From positions 1-64,000 of the forward strand of contig JAHBWC010000003.1 of the NCBI GenBank assembly GCA_019637225.1: DNA of 64,000 nt, given 5' to 3'. The notes beneath the pieces are model-generated. The model did no database searches, was not told the origin of the DNA, and saw only the letters and a list, made by a program, of their open reading frames with translations. This DNA is from Labilithrix sp. (lineage in GTDB: Bacteria; Myxococcota_A; Polyangia; Polyangiales; Polyangiaceae). The translations under genes were made by a program, and so were the position numbers. Shown here one piece after another: positions 51,401 through 58,798 of the stretch (the stretch's first letter is position 1; each line of letters begins with the position of its first letter).

Positions 51401-52035
51401 TCATTCCGATCGACTACGCCGACCTCTGGTCGATGCGGTGGCTGTCGGCTTACGACCCGCGCTGGAATCCGGTCATCGACGCGAGCGTGCGCCTGATGGA
51501 GCGCGCGTCGTTGCCGGTGGGGCACTTCTACAACTCGTACCTCACCGAGACGAGGGCGCTGAGCGGCGACTTCGAGTTCCGCGACACGATCGCCGGTCAG
51601 AAGATCAAGGCGATCCAGTCGCTGTGGACCGCCATCCACCTCGCGCGCGTCGGGCAGACGGCGCCCGCACGCCGGGCGCTCGACTTCTACGAGAAGGTCT
51701 ACGCCGAGCGCGGCCGCGTCGCCGAGTACCTGAACTACGACGGCTCGGAGGTCACGGAGCCCGAGCTCGCGAGCTCGCTCGCCCAGGGCGAGGCCCGCAT
51801 CTACGCGCAGCTCGTGCGGCTCGCGTACTACCTCGGAGACAAGACCTTCGGCGACAAGGTGATCACAGAGAAGATCGTGACCGATCAGGTCGACGAGCCG
51901 ACGTCGGCGCTCTTCGGCAACATCGGCAAGAGCTCGACCGACGCCGACGACGCCGAGGCGTGGAACACGCTCGAGGCGCTGCTCGCGCTCGCCCTGCAGC
52001 GCGACAGCGCGGTCGTCGCGCACGTCTATCGATGA
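48460..52035 (+). CDS. Giant glycoside-hydrolase-like lipoprotein with IPT/TIG and GH8-like toroid (1191 aa)
   Basis: Signal peptide with lipobox (LPSGC, Cys21). The first 600 residues are paralogous to the preceding protein: a TIM-barrel-like region (GLELPAEASSAAVDRALDELHAENVSAVVLRSP, VDGILLEAPTL) and a trimerisation-like region. The latter has VIQSSASRDLVDFG at about residue 406, VKALSHLHVPFDVLP and YRLVVAPDVVAVSDAAANAVREL. Residues about 708-795 form an IPT/TIG-like immunoglobulin domain (GHSVALRGSGFGHAAGTVTWGG, APGTADVVLHRGGASSNGVAFTV). From about 800 to the end is an (alpha/alpha)6-type domain (KDAFSFIKTKMRSS, EVYPYGHHQTAEHLGLFLWVAAALED, DFRVVNGLVAGWEQWRDPRYRWAALRIG) like GH8 or related toroid glycosidases. 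This four-part fusion is unfamiliar to me. It closes the plus-strand pel arm. Confidence 0.7.
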   Translation: MAHRTRLALTLTLALSLPSGCSDDARTEAPIAMLPPAPWLAGATLAGLELPAEASSAAVDRALDELHAENVSAVVLRSPMAEHYRSDAELDVDLRLARLVSDRAHRRGMRVLWTMPTLAQRDASGEVPAIAREHPDWLQLPLEARFESDGALLCPLGPARDWLLARVRRVARSGVDGILLEAPTLAPLRGEAALLCPEQRARFEADTGFGLPTRVPCDDPYASVDVACEEVWRQPAWAAFLRHRHVLVAELEAAIADAAREAYPDVLAVIQERAFDTNLATDRGADATFARQKDGLNRLWDVPVPSGTEGMRRATPDDWIQRIAMLKLARGVDRERASVASSAGASEWDAGLALGTTFAAQASPWEQRSGIPHAGVARELRTRAFAWAREHLPAIQSARSAARVAVIQSSASRDLVDFGYGSGTFASAIAPLTGVGQRHVVRDSSWFAADAADGAGALEAVGELRGMIKALSHLHVPFDVLPAETLTAADLSKYRLVVAPDVVAVSDAAANAVRELVARGGAALSSGLGVWARDELGRERPELAVGDLFGMTRASNLGADATASRAACSHVEALFGRRYLRYGDELSLDRIRDAIDRAEASPIATDAPRDVWLDLLEGDGELLVSVVNLTGASSAGGQSAPLRVKIDVEVARRVAGASVTSPDPGAHDRDVAVASPEPGVVSFEVDVSEYSLVRLRLGAEPVRRAPRVEGAPAIAALGESSGLAGHSVALRGSGFGHAAGTVTWGGAPCVVTAWHPDAVACWLPHDAAPGTADVVLHRGGASSNGVAFTVIAPRLTASQPMKDAFSFIKTKMRSSFGGVFTNFKDRVDEPGSNEVYPYGHHQTAEHLGLFLWVAAALEDHAAFEQAFAFLSSRMLSPRLEVVNWAIDKTSGTPMLHRDDPSGPLLNSNAPLDDFRVVNGLVAGWEQWRDPRYRWAALRIGNALLETSTTVTTALPEFPEGVVAYAYNWPEGRGRGATDYEVIPIDYADLWSMRWLSAYDPRWNPVIDASVRLMERASLPVGHFYNSYLTETRALSGDFEFRDTIAGQKIKAIQSLWTAIHLARVGQTAPARRALDFYEKVYAERGRVAEYLNYDGSEVTEPELASSLAQGEARIYAQLVRLAYYLGDKTFGDKVITEKIVTDQVDEPTSALFGNIGKSSTDADDAEAWNTLEALLALALQRDSAVVAHVYR

Positions 52036-52056
52036 CGGGGCGCCGGTCGCCGCGGC

Positions 52057-52080
52057 CACGCCGCGCGCCGGCGCGGCGTG
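52057..52080. terminator. Perfect 10-bp stem-loop between convergent genes
   Basis: CACGCCGCGC (52057-52066) and GCGCGGCGTG (52071-52080) pair perfectly around the tetraloop GCCG. It lies between the stop of the 1191-aa gene and the stop of the ArsB-type gene. No T-run is present. It is a good candidate for a bidirectional terminator-like hairpin that closes the pel region. Confidence 0.5.
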
Positions 52081-52083
52081 CGG

Positions 52084-53376
52084 TCAGCGGAAAATGAGCG
52101 TCTCGAGCCAGAGCACGGCGAGCGACACCGCCAGCGTTGGCACCGTGACGATGAAGCCCGTGCGCACGAAGTCCCACGTCTTGATCTCGACGTTCAGCCG
52201 TCGCGCCATCTCGATCCAGAGCAGCCCGGCGAGCGAGCCCATCGGCAGGAGCCGCGGGCCGAGATCGCCGCCGATCAGCGCGGCGAGCGTCCGCCAGCCG
52301 TGGTCGCCTTCCATCGAGCGCATGGTCAGCGCGTTGAGCGCGGCCATCGGGTGGTTGTTCAGCACGGCGGAGCCGAGGGAGGACACGCCGCCGACCAGTC
52401 CGATGCCGCCGGCGCCGTCGGCCGGAGCGCTGGCGTAGACGTCCCTCATCGTCGACGTCACGCCGATGTTCTCGAGGCCGAGCGCCGTGAGGAAGATGAG
52501 GAACAAGAAGGCGAGGATGTCCCAGGCCACGCCGTGGAATACGTGCGCGCGCGTGACGTGTTTCTCGCGGAGTCCGATCGCGCACACGAGGACGGCGCCG
52601 GCGAGCGCCGCGATCCAGACCGGGGCGTCGAAGTACGAGAGGATCGGATACGAGGCGAACATCGCGCCGACGATGGCGAGCACGGCGCGCGGGCCCCCGC
52701 CCATGTCGGCGAGCGAGCCCTGCTCGCGTCCGCGCGCGGGAACGTCGTCCTCGAGCTGCTTCCGGAACACGAGGCGCAGCATCAGGTACGTGCAGACTGA
52801 GCCGGCGAGGGCCACCGGCACCATGCGAACGGCGTACGTGTTGAAGCGGATGCCGGCCGCCTCGGCGACGACGAGGTTCATCGGGTTCGACGTACACAGC
52901 GGAGCAACACCGGCGGACATGAAGACCGCGAACGCGAACGGCGTCGCGAGGTGCTGCCGTCGCGGGTAGAGCCGCTGGACGAGAGGCACGACGATCGGCG
53001 TGAGCAGGAGCACGGCCGCGTCGTTGTTGAAGAGCGCGGCCGTGGCGGCGCCGATGACGAAGACCGTGGTGAAGGCGTGGGGAACCGGCCCTCGCGCGCG
53101 GAGCTCGATGCTCCGCGTCACGCGATCGAAGATGCCGAGGCGGTGCGCCACCGACGTCATCGCCATCACGGAGGCGATCGTGACGAGCGGGCGCCAGAGC
53201 ATCGCCGCGCCGCGCACGACGTCCTTCGGCGCGAGCACTCCGGCGACGATCATCACGACGACGCCGGGGATCGCGCCCGCGACCGGGTTGAGGCGGCCGA
53301 AGCGGCCCACGGCGGGCCGCGTGACGACGAGCATCACGGTCAGGCACAGGGATCCGAAGGCCGCGGCCTGCTCCAC
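52084..53376 (-). CDS. ArsB/SLC13-type ion transporter (430 aa)
   Basis: Polytopic inner-membrane protein with about ten helices and the inverted-repeat layout of the ion-transporter superfamily. The first half contains AALFNNDAAVLLLTPI and CTSNPMNLVVAEAAGI. The second half contains AVLNNHPMAALNAL and GGDLGPRLLPMGSLAGLLWIEM. These correspond to the Asn-Asp and Asp-Leu-Gly-Pro-x-x-x-Pro-x-Gly-Ser blocks of arsenite pump ArsB. The length is that of ArsB (429 aa). It may export arsenite or another oxyanion or dicarboxylate. No arsR, arsC or arsA is nearby, so the substrate is uncertain. The start is a GTG at 53376. It has no gene partner on its strand within 60 bp except the PEGA gene upstream. 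Confidence 0.82.
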   Translation of the reverse strand: MEQAAAFGSLCLTVMLVVTRPAVGRFGRLNPVAGAIPGVVVMIVAGVLAPKDVVRGAAMLWRPLVTIASVMAMTSVAHRLGIFDRVTRSIELRARGPVPHAFTTVFVIGAATAALFNNDAAVLLLTPIVVPLVQRLYPRRQHLATPFAFAVFMSAGVAPLCTSNPMNLVVAEAAGIRFNTYAVRMVPVALAGSVCTYLMLRLVFRKQLEDDVPARGREQGSLADMGGGPRAVLAIVGAMFASYPILSYFDAPVWIAALAGAVLVCAIGLREKHVTRAHVFHGVAWDILAFLFLIFLTALGLENIGVTSTMRDVYASAPADGAGGIGLVGGVSSLGSAVLNNHPMAALNALTMRSMEGDHGWRTLAALIGGDLGPRLLPMGSLAGLLWIEMARRLNVEIKTWDFVRTGFIVTVPTLAVSLAVLWLETLIFR

Positions 53377-53439
53377 CCTAGAAGACTACGCGATCGCAGC
53401 GCCAAGGGCCCGCGCGCGATGCGTCGCGGGCGGCGCCGC

Positions 53440-54384
53440 TCAGAAGCGGAGCTCGGCTTTCACGCGGCCCGGCGGGATCGAACCCGTGTCGGGGCTCTGC
53501 TCGGTGGTGAGCGCGAAGACGGTCGCGACGCCGCCGGCGACGGCGACACCGACGGCCGTCCAGAACCACCATCGGCTGAGGATCGAGGCGCGCTCCGCCA
53601 TCGGAACGTCGACGACCTTCTTCTCGCCGGCCGCGAGCACGGCGCTGGTCTCGGCGCTCTCGTAGCCGTCGCGCGACAGCGAGATCTTGTGCGAGCCCGG
53701 CGTGACCGCCGACTCCGCCGGCACGATGCCGAGCGGCTTGCCGTCGAGCGACACCGCCGCGCCGGCCACCGGAGACGTCACGCGGAGCAGCCCCGAGCTC
53801 GCGCGCGGGACGAGCACGGCATCGACGGTCTCGATCTTCGAGCCGGGGAGGGTCACGTCCTTCTCGTACGGGAAGAACCCGTCCTTGCTGACGACGAGCC
53901 GCTGCTTGCCCGCGTTCACGCGGACGATGACCTGACCGGTCTTCGTCCTGGCGACGACGCGCTCGCCGAGGCGGATCTCGGCGTCGTCGACGGGCGCGCT
54001 CACCACCAGCGTCGAGACGCGGCTCCGGACGTCGCGCACGAGCTCGTCGAGCTTCGGCACGCGCGCCTTGAGGGCGGGGGGAGCCTTGTCGACGAACTCC
54101 TCGAGCGCGTCGAGCGCCTTCGGGAAGTCCGCGAGCCCCTCGTACGCGCGGCCCATGTTGTAGAGGATGGCCGGGTTCTTCGAGGCCTCGTACGCGGCGC
54201 GGTACTGCTCGAGCGCCTCCTCGTAACGGAGCGCCACCATCGCGTCGTCGCCCTTGCGCTTCGCTTCGTCGGCCGCGGCCTCGGCGCCCGTCGGGGTGGA
54301 CTGGGCGTAGGCGATCCGCGGCGCCGTGCCCGTCGTCATCGCCACGATCACGAGAGCGCCCAGGATGCGTAGGACAAGCCCCAT
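53440..54384 (-). CDS. TPR/PEGA-domain protein with C-terminal membrane helix (314 aa)
   Basis: Signal peptide (MGLVLRILGALVIVAMTTGTAPRIAYA). One or two TPR motifs follow (AKRKGDDAMVALRYEEALEQYRAAYEASKNPAILYNMGRAYEGL, residues about 40-85). There are then two PEGA-type beta domains (GKQRLVVSKDGFFPYEKDVTLPG and GAAVSLDGKPLGIVPAESAVTPGSHKISLSRDGY). A single membrane helix (WWFWTAVGVAVAGGVATVFAL) lies near the C-terminus. This arrangement is very common in myxobacteria, where it is found in envelope proteins of unknown role. ATG 54384 is chosen over 54405 because it starts the signal peptide cleanly and has AGGATGG upstream. Confidence 0.82.
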   Translation of the reverse strand: MGLVLRILGALVIVAMTTGTAPRIAYAQSTPTGAEAAADEAKRKGDDAMVALRYEEALEQYRAAYEASKNPAILYNMGRAYEGLADFPKALDALEEFVDKAPPALKARVPKLDELVRDVRSRVSTLVVSAPVDDAEIRLGERVVARTKTGQVIVRVNAGKQRLVVSKDGFFPYEKDVTLPGSKIETVDAVLVPRASSGLLRVTSPVAGAAVSLDGKPLGIVPAESAVTPGSHKISLSRDGYESAETSAVLAAGEKKVVDVPMAERASILSRWWFWTAVGVAVAGGVATVFALTTEQSPDTGSIPPGRVKAELRF

Positions 54385-54561
54385 CAGGACGCGCCATCCT
54401 ACCACGAGGCGGTCGGAGCAAGAGCCGTCCGTCTCCGCCGACAGCGTCCGTAGGTGCCCGGCGCGACGTCCAGGGCCGACCGCTTCCCTGGAAAATTGCG
54501 GCCCCGCCGCGCGATACGCCCACGCGCGCGTCGTCGAGGCGGCATTTGGGCTCCGTCACCG

Positions 54562-54567
54562 TATACT
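54562..54567 (+). promoter_or_regulatory. Possible -10 element (TATACT) upstream of the trypsin-like protease
   Basis: TATACT at 54562-54567 is close to the consensus -10 hexamer and stands out in this GC-rich sequence. It lies 72 bp upstream of the ATG at 54639. I do not find a convincing -35 at 16-18 bp, so the call is weak. Confidence 0.28.
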
Positions 54568-54638
54568 GTGGAGCCCGTCGCTCGGGCGAGGCCGTGTGGG
54601 TCACGCGGCGCCATGCCTGAAGCGCAGCAGAGGTAACG

Positions 54639-56078
54639 ATGCGGCTCTCCGTTGTGCGATTGGTGCCTTTCCTCGTCCTTGGCGTCGCGTGCTCGATGCA
54701 GCCCGCCGGGCTGACCGAGACCGAGCGCGCCGGCAACGAGGAGATAGGCCGCGCGTCGAGCGCGGTGATCAACGGCGCGGTCGACACAGCGCATCCGGCC
54801 GTCGTCGCGCTCATCCTCTCGAAGGGCAACCAGGGAGGCCTCTGCTCCGGAACGATCGTGAAGAAGGACGTGCAGCGCGGCATCGGCTGGGTCGCGACGG
54901 CCGCGCACTGCGTGGACGTCCCGCCGGCGATCGTCGTCCAGGCGCAGGACTTCTCGGCGCCCGACGCCATCCGCTACAGCGTGATCGACTTCAAGGCCGA
55001 CCCTCGCTACTCCCCGCAGCGCAACACCTACGACTTCGCGATGGTGCGCATCGCGGGCGTCGACGAGTCGACCCCGGTCATCCCGCTGACGACGGCGCCC
55101 GACGGCGTCGCCCGCCAGACGCCGGTGACGAGCGTGGGCTTCGGACGAACGTCGCTGAACGAGCCGTCGTCGCCCGACGACCAGAACACCGAGCGCCGCG
55201 TCGTGTCGAAGACCGTCGACGAGGTCACGACGACGCTCATCGGCTACGACATGAGGACCCAGGGCATCTGCCAGGGCGACAGCGGCGGGCCGGTGCTCGT
55301 CGGGACGGGCGCGAACAAGCGCATCGTCGGGATCCACTCGTTCGTCCAGGGCAACTGCAACGGCCGCGGCTACAGCGCGCGCGTGACGGCGGCGCTCGAC
55401 TTCTTCCAGCAGGAGCTGACCAAGAGCCTCCCCGCCGAGAGCTGCGGCCTCTGCGAGAAGATCGCCAACTCCGGCAAGCAGGAGTGCGCCGCGATGAGCG
55501 CGTCCTGCCTCGCCGACAAGGAGTGCAGGGGCTACTACGAGTGCCTCGCGGAGGGGAAGAAGGCCGCCGACTGCTTCGAGGCGTTTCCGCTCGCCGAGGG
55601 GCCCTTCTACGCCGCGGCGAACTGCGTGTGCGGTCGCGCGTGCGCGTCCAAGTGCTCGAGCTCGAGCTCGTGCCGCGGCGTCCCGAAGTGCGGCTACAAG
55701 ATGGAAGACGGCGCCTGCTCGACCTGCGTCGAGAAGTCGTGCTGCCAGGAGGAGACGGACTGCGCCGCGGACGGCCAGTGCTACGTCTGCCTGAAGAACG
55801 GTGACGCCGACGCTGCGTGTACGACGAACGCCGCGCGGAAGAAGCTCGCGACGTGCGCGGCGACCAACTGCAAGACGGAGTGCGCGGACTCCGGCATCCA
55901 GACCGGCGGAGATGGCGCGGCGTCGGAGGAGGAAGGGGAGGACCCGGCGGCCGGCGGCGTGACGACGACGACCACGACGAGCGGCTGCGCGACGTCGTCC
56001 GGCGCGTCGAGCTCGTCGGCGCTCGCGCTCCTCGCCGGCGCGCTCGTCATGGCGGGCGCGCGCCGTCGTCGGCGCTGA
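54639..56078 (+). CDS. Trypsin-like serine protease with Cys-rich region and MYXO-CTERM-like tail (479 aa)
   Basis: S1-family protease. The catalytic triad is visible as His90 in ATAAHC, Asp132 in YDFAMV and Ser215 in CQGDSGGP. SAVINGAVDTAHPAVVAL marks the activation-type N-terminus (Val-Ile-Asn-Gly). After the protease domain (about residues 42-265) comes a Cys-rich region of about 140 residues with many CxxC-like pairs, then an acidic/Thr linker. The C-terminus is a MYXO-CTERM-like signal (Gly-Cys, Ser/Ala/Leu helix, final Arg run). The signal peptide also ends in a lipobox-like Gly-Val-Ala-Cys (Cys18). It is likely an exported protease displayed at the cell surface and possibly used in predation or protein processing. 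The start follows AGAGGTAACG. Confidence 0.87.
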   Translation: MRLSVVRLVPFLVLGVACSMQPAGLTETERAGNEEIGRASSAVINGAVDTAHPAVVALILSKGNQGGLCSGTIVKKDVQRGIGWVATAAHCVDVPPAIVVQAQDFSAPDAIRYSVIDFKADPRYSPQRNTYDFAMVRIAGVDESTPVIPLTTAPDGVARQTPVTSVGFGRTSLNEPSSPDDQNTERRVVSKTVDEVTTTLIGYDMRTQGICQGDSGGPVLVGTGANKRIVGIHSFVQGNCNGRGYSARVTAALDFFQQELTKSLPAESCGLCEKIANSGKQECAAMSASCLADKECRGYYECLAEGKKAADCFEAFPLAEGPFYAAANCVCGRACASKCSSSSSCRGVPKCGYKMEDGACSTCVEKSCCQEETDCAADGQCYVCLKNGDADAACTTNAARKKLATCAATNCKTECADSGIQTGGDGAASEEEGEDPAAGGVTTTTTTSGCATSSGASSSSALALLAGALVMAGARRRRR

Positions 56079-56093
56079 GCGAGGGCGGCGCGA

Positions 56094-56134
56094 CGGCTCG
56101 TGGCGGCGGGCGATCTCCGCCCGGGGGCGAGCCG
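56094..56134. terminator. Two-part stem-loop between convergent genes
   Basis: An outer stem CGGCTCG (56094-56100) / CGAGCCG (56128-56134) encloses an inner stem CGGGCG (56107-56112) / CGCCCG (56118-56123). It sits between the protease stop and the histidine kinase stop. No U-tract. Terminator-like. Confidence 0.42.
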
Positions 56135-56140
56135 CGCGCG

Positions 56141-57691
56141 TCACGTCGCAGGGAGGCGAATCTCGAAGCGAGCACCCTTCGGGACGTCGACGCACGCGAT
56201 CTTGCCGCCGTGCGCCTCGACGAACCGCCGCGCGGTGACGAGGCCCAGGCCGATCCCCATCGGCTTGGTGCTGTGGAGCGGCTCGAACAGGTGCGAGCGG
56301 ACGTGCGGGCTGATGCCGACGCCCGTGTCGGTGACGGTGATGACGATCTCGCCGTCGCACACGGCGAGCGCCATCGAGAGCTCGCCGCCGTCCGGCATCG
56401 CGTCGACCGCGTTGCGCACGAGGTTGGCGATCGCGCCCTGGAGCTGATCGGCGTCGACCTCGCTCACGACCGCGTTCACGTCCGGGAGCTCGCGCACGAC
56501 GCGGATGTTGGAGGGGATCCAGTCGGCGTCGAGGATGCGCTCGAGCAGGTCGACGATCGCCGCGGGGTGCCTGTCGGGGGTGCGCACGCGCGCGTAGTCG
56601 AGCAGCCCGGTGATGATGATGTTCGCGTGCCGGACCTCGTCGTGGATGATGCGGATCGCGTCGTCGACGTTCTGGTGCTGACCGGGGGACAAGTGCCGCT
56701 TGAGCACGTAGGTCGCGTTCATGATCGCGGCGAGCGGGTTCCGGATCTGATGCGCCACGCCCCCGGCGAGCTGGCCGAGCACCGCCAGGCGCTCCTGGCG
56801 CACGAGGTTCTCCTGCGCCTCGGCGAGCGCGACGGTCCGTTCGAGCACGCGTCGCTCGAGGTCGTCCTTGGTCGAGCGCATGGCCTCTTCGGTCCGCTTG
56901 CGCTCCGTGATGTCGCGCGCGATCCCCGTGGTGCCGATGACCCTGCCTTGGTCGTCCACGATGCAGGTCTTGAAGGTCTCGAGGCAGAACCGCTTGTCGG
57001 TCGAGTCGACGAACGGTTCCTCGACGCGCTTGTGGAGCCGCGTCCGCATGACCTCCGCGTCGTCCGCGCGGTAGCGCTGGGCGAGCTCGTGGGGCCAGAG
57101 GTCGTCGTCGGTGAGCCCGACGACGTCGTCGGGCGAGGCGTGACCGGCGTACGTCGCGAGCGGCTGGTTCACGAGCAGGTAGCGTCCGCGCTCGTCCTTG
57201 AGCCACGCCATGTCCGGCAGGTTGTCGAGGATCGCCTTCTTCTGGCGGGCCCCCTCGCGTAGCTGAGCCTCCTGCTGGCGCGTGACCGAGACGTCGCGGA
57301 GGATGCACGCGCCGCCCCGGATGCCCCCGGCTTGGTCGCGGAGCGGCGCCGCGCTCGCGAGGATATGGATCCCGTCCGGGACCGCGACGTTCCTCACGAA
57401 CATGCTCACGTCACGTACGTCTTCGCCGTTCACGAGCGCCCGGACGAGCGGGAGCTCGGCGGCAGGAAAGAGCGTCCGCTCGTCGGGGAGGAAGACCCCG
57501 TGGACCTGGCTCCACTGTCGGGTGTCGGGGCCGAGGTCCTGGAGGCCGACGAGCCGCTCCGCCGCTGGGTTTCGGTAAACGAGGCGCGCGTTCTCGTCGA
57601 CGATGATCAGCGCGTCGCTGATGCCGGCAACGGCGTCGAACACCCAAGCGCGCGCGGAAGACCCGGGCGCACCGTCGGCGCGTCTGTCCAT
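56141..57691 (-). CDS. PAS-PAS sensor histidine kinase with HQ-type H-box (516 aa)
   Basis: Soluble two-component sensor. Two PAS domains (residues about 15-135 starting VFDAVAGISDALIIVDENAR, and about 150-275 starting AILDNLPDMAWLKDERGR) each end in a C-cap of the form RDVSVTRQQ / RDITERK. A coiled-coil (DDLERRVLERTVALAEAQENLVRQE) leads into the H-box GGVAHQIRNPLAAI with His314. The N-box is NLVRNAVDAM, the G1 box DTGVGIS and the G2 box GIGLGL. The residue after the phospho-His is Gln where nearly all such kinases have Glu, so autokinase activity may be altered. No transmembrane segment is present and no response regulator is adjacent. ATG 57691 or the GTG one codon earlier may be the start. 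Confidence 0.88.
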   Translation of the reverse strand: MDRRADGAPGSSARAWVFDAVAGISDALIIVDENARLVYRNPAAERLVGLQDLGPDTRQWSQVHGVFLPDERTLFPAAELPLVRALVNGEDVRDVSMFVRNVAVPDGIHILASAAPLRDQAGGIRGGACILRDVSVTRQQEAQLREGARQKKAILDNLPDMAWLKDERGRYLLVNQPLATYAGHASPDDVVGLTDDDLWPHELAQRYRADDAEVMRTRLHKRVEEPFVDSTDKRFCLETFKTCIVDDQGRVIGTTGIARDITERKRTEEAMRSTKDDLERRVLERTVALAEAQENLVRQERLAVLGQLAGGVAHQIRNPLAAIMNATYVLKRHLSPGQHQNVDDAIRIIHDEVRHANIIITGLLDYARVRTPDRHPAAIVDLLERILDADWIPSNIRVVRELPDVNAVVSEVDADQLQGAIANLVRNAVDAMPDGGELSMALAVCDGEIVITVTDTGVGISPHVRSHLFEPLHSTKPMGIGLGLVTARRFVEAHGGKIACVDVPKGARFEIRLPAT

Positions 57692-57748
57692 CACACCGGG
57701 ATGCTACCGCAACTCCCAGCGCCTTGCCTCGCGCGCATCTCAGCCGGG

Positions 57749-58798
57749 CTACGGGCGGTCGCCAGAGCGTGCGCCCTTCGGCCGAGGCGTGGCGAGGAGG
57801 CGGCGGTGCGCGTAGATCGAGTAGCCGACGACCGCGGCCATGCCGGGCAGCCACCACGCCAGCCCCACGCCGAGCGCGTACGCCGGCGCCGCGGCGTCGC
57901 CGAGGAGGACGCTCCGTGACGGGTCGCGCGCGACGATCCCGAACGGATGGAGGCCGATGCAAGCGCAACCGAAGAGCCCGACGAGCGCCGCCGACGATCC
58001 GTGGAACGCGCGGGCGAAGCGTCGGCGGCGGGCCGAGACCGCCGAGAAGGCCAGACCACCGCCGGCGACGAGACCGAAGACGCCTTCGTAGGGACGCTCG
58101 CCCAGGCTGCGGGCGACGTTCGGCTGGACGGCGAACGTCGCGAACGTCGCCAGCACCGCGAGCGCGACGCTCGGCGCGAGGAGGCGGGCCGCGAGCCGAG
58201 CCGAACGCGCGCCGGTGTCGTCGTCGAGGTGGGCGGCGAGACGGAGCGCGCCGTGGCGGGCGAGGAGGACCACGGCGGTCGCGCCGACGAGCAGCGTGTA
58301 CCAGTCGAGGACGCCGACGTCGTCGCCGACGCGGAAGCTGGTCCAGAGGGGCGCGAAGAAGTCGCCGTGCTCGTCGACGGAGACGCCGCGGACGACGTTG
58401 CCGAGCGCTGCGCCGTAGACGAGCCCGAGGAGCGTGCTCGACAGGAAGAACACGCCGTCCCAGAGCTGGTTCCAGAGCGGATGATCGAGCTTGTGCCGCA
58501 TCTCGATCCCGAGCCCGCGGCCCATCAGGAGCCACAGCACGATCATCACCGGCAGGTAGAAGCCGCTCACGTACGCCGGGAACAGCCGCGGGAAGGCGAG
58601 GTAGAGCGTGGCCCCTCCCGCGACGAGGTAGACCTCGTTGCCGTCCCAGTGCGGGAGGATCGTGTGGAGAACGGCGCGCCGCTCGGCGTCGGTCTTCGCC
58701 ACGAACGGCGACACGATCCCCGCGCCGAGGTCGTAGCCATCGAGCACGACGTACGCGGCGAACATCGCGCAGACGAGGAAAAACCAGAGATCGACCAT
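57749..58798 (-). CDS. cydB: Cytochrome bd-type quinol oxidase subunit II (349 aa)
   Basis: Membrane subunit of the bd oxidase. The start (MVDLWFFLVCAMFAAYVVLDGYDLGAG) is the CydB signature with Trp and Asp-Gly-x-Asp-x-Gly. LPHWDGNEVYLVAGGATLYLAFPRLF and FLSSTLLGLVYGAALGNVVRG are also conserved. Eight to nine membrane helices fit the family length. It binds no haem but stabilises subunit I. The ATG overlaps the cydA stop (TGATG), so the two are translated together. I see no small CydX-type gene. Confidence 0.94.
   Translation of the reverse strand: MVDLWFFLVCAMFAAYVVLDGYDLGAGIVSPFVAKTDAERRAVLHTILPHWDGNEVYLVAGGATLYLAFPRLFPAYVSGFYLPVMIVLWLLMGRGLGIEMRHKLDHPLWNQLWDGVFFLSSTLLGLVYGAALGNVVRGVSVDEHGDFFAPLWTSFRVGDDVGVLDWYTLLVGATAVVLLARHGALRLAAHLDDDTGARSARLAARLLAPSVALAVLATFATFAVQPNVARSLGERPYEGVFGLVAGGGLAFSAVSARRRRFARAFHGSSAALVGLFGCACIGLHPFGIVARDPSRSVLLGDAAAPAYALGVGLAWWLPGMAAVVGYSIYAHRRLLATPRPKGARSGDRP

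Noticed and set aside
48334-52059. 1241-codon antisense frame opposite the 1191-aa lipoprotein gene
   Set aside because: Same reason: low-complexity Arg/Glu/Ala composition, while the plus strand shows recognisable TIM, IPT and toroid domains and a signal peptide.
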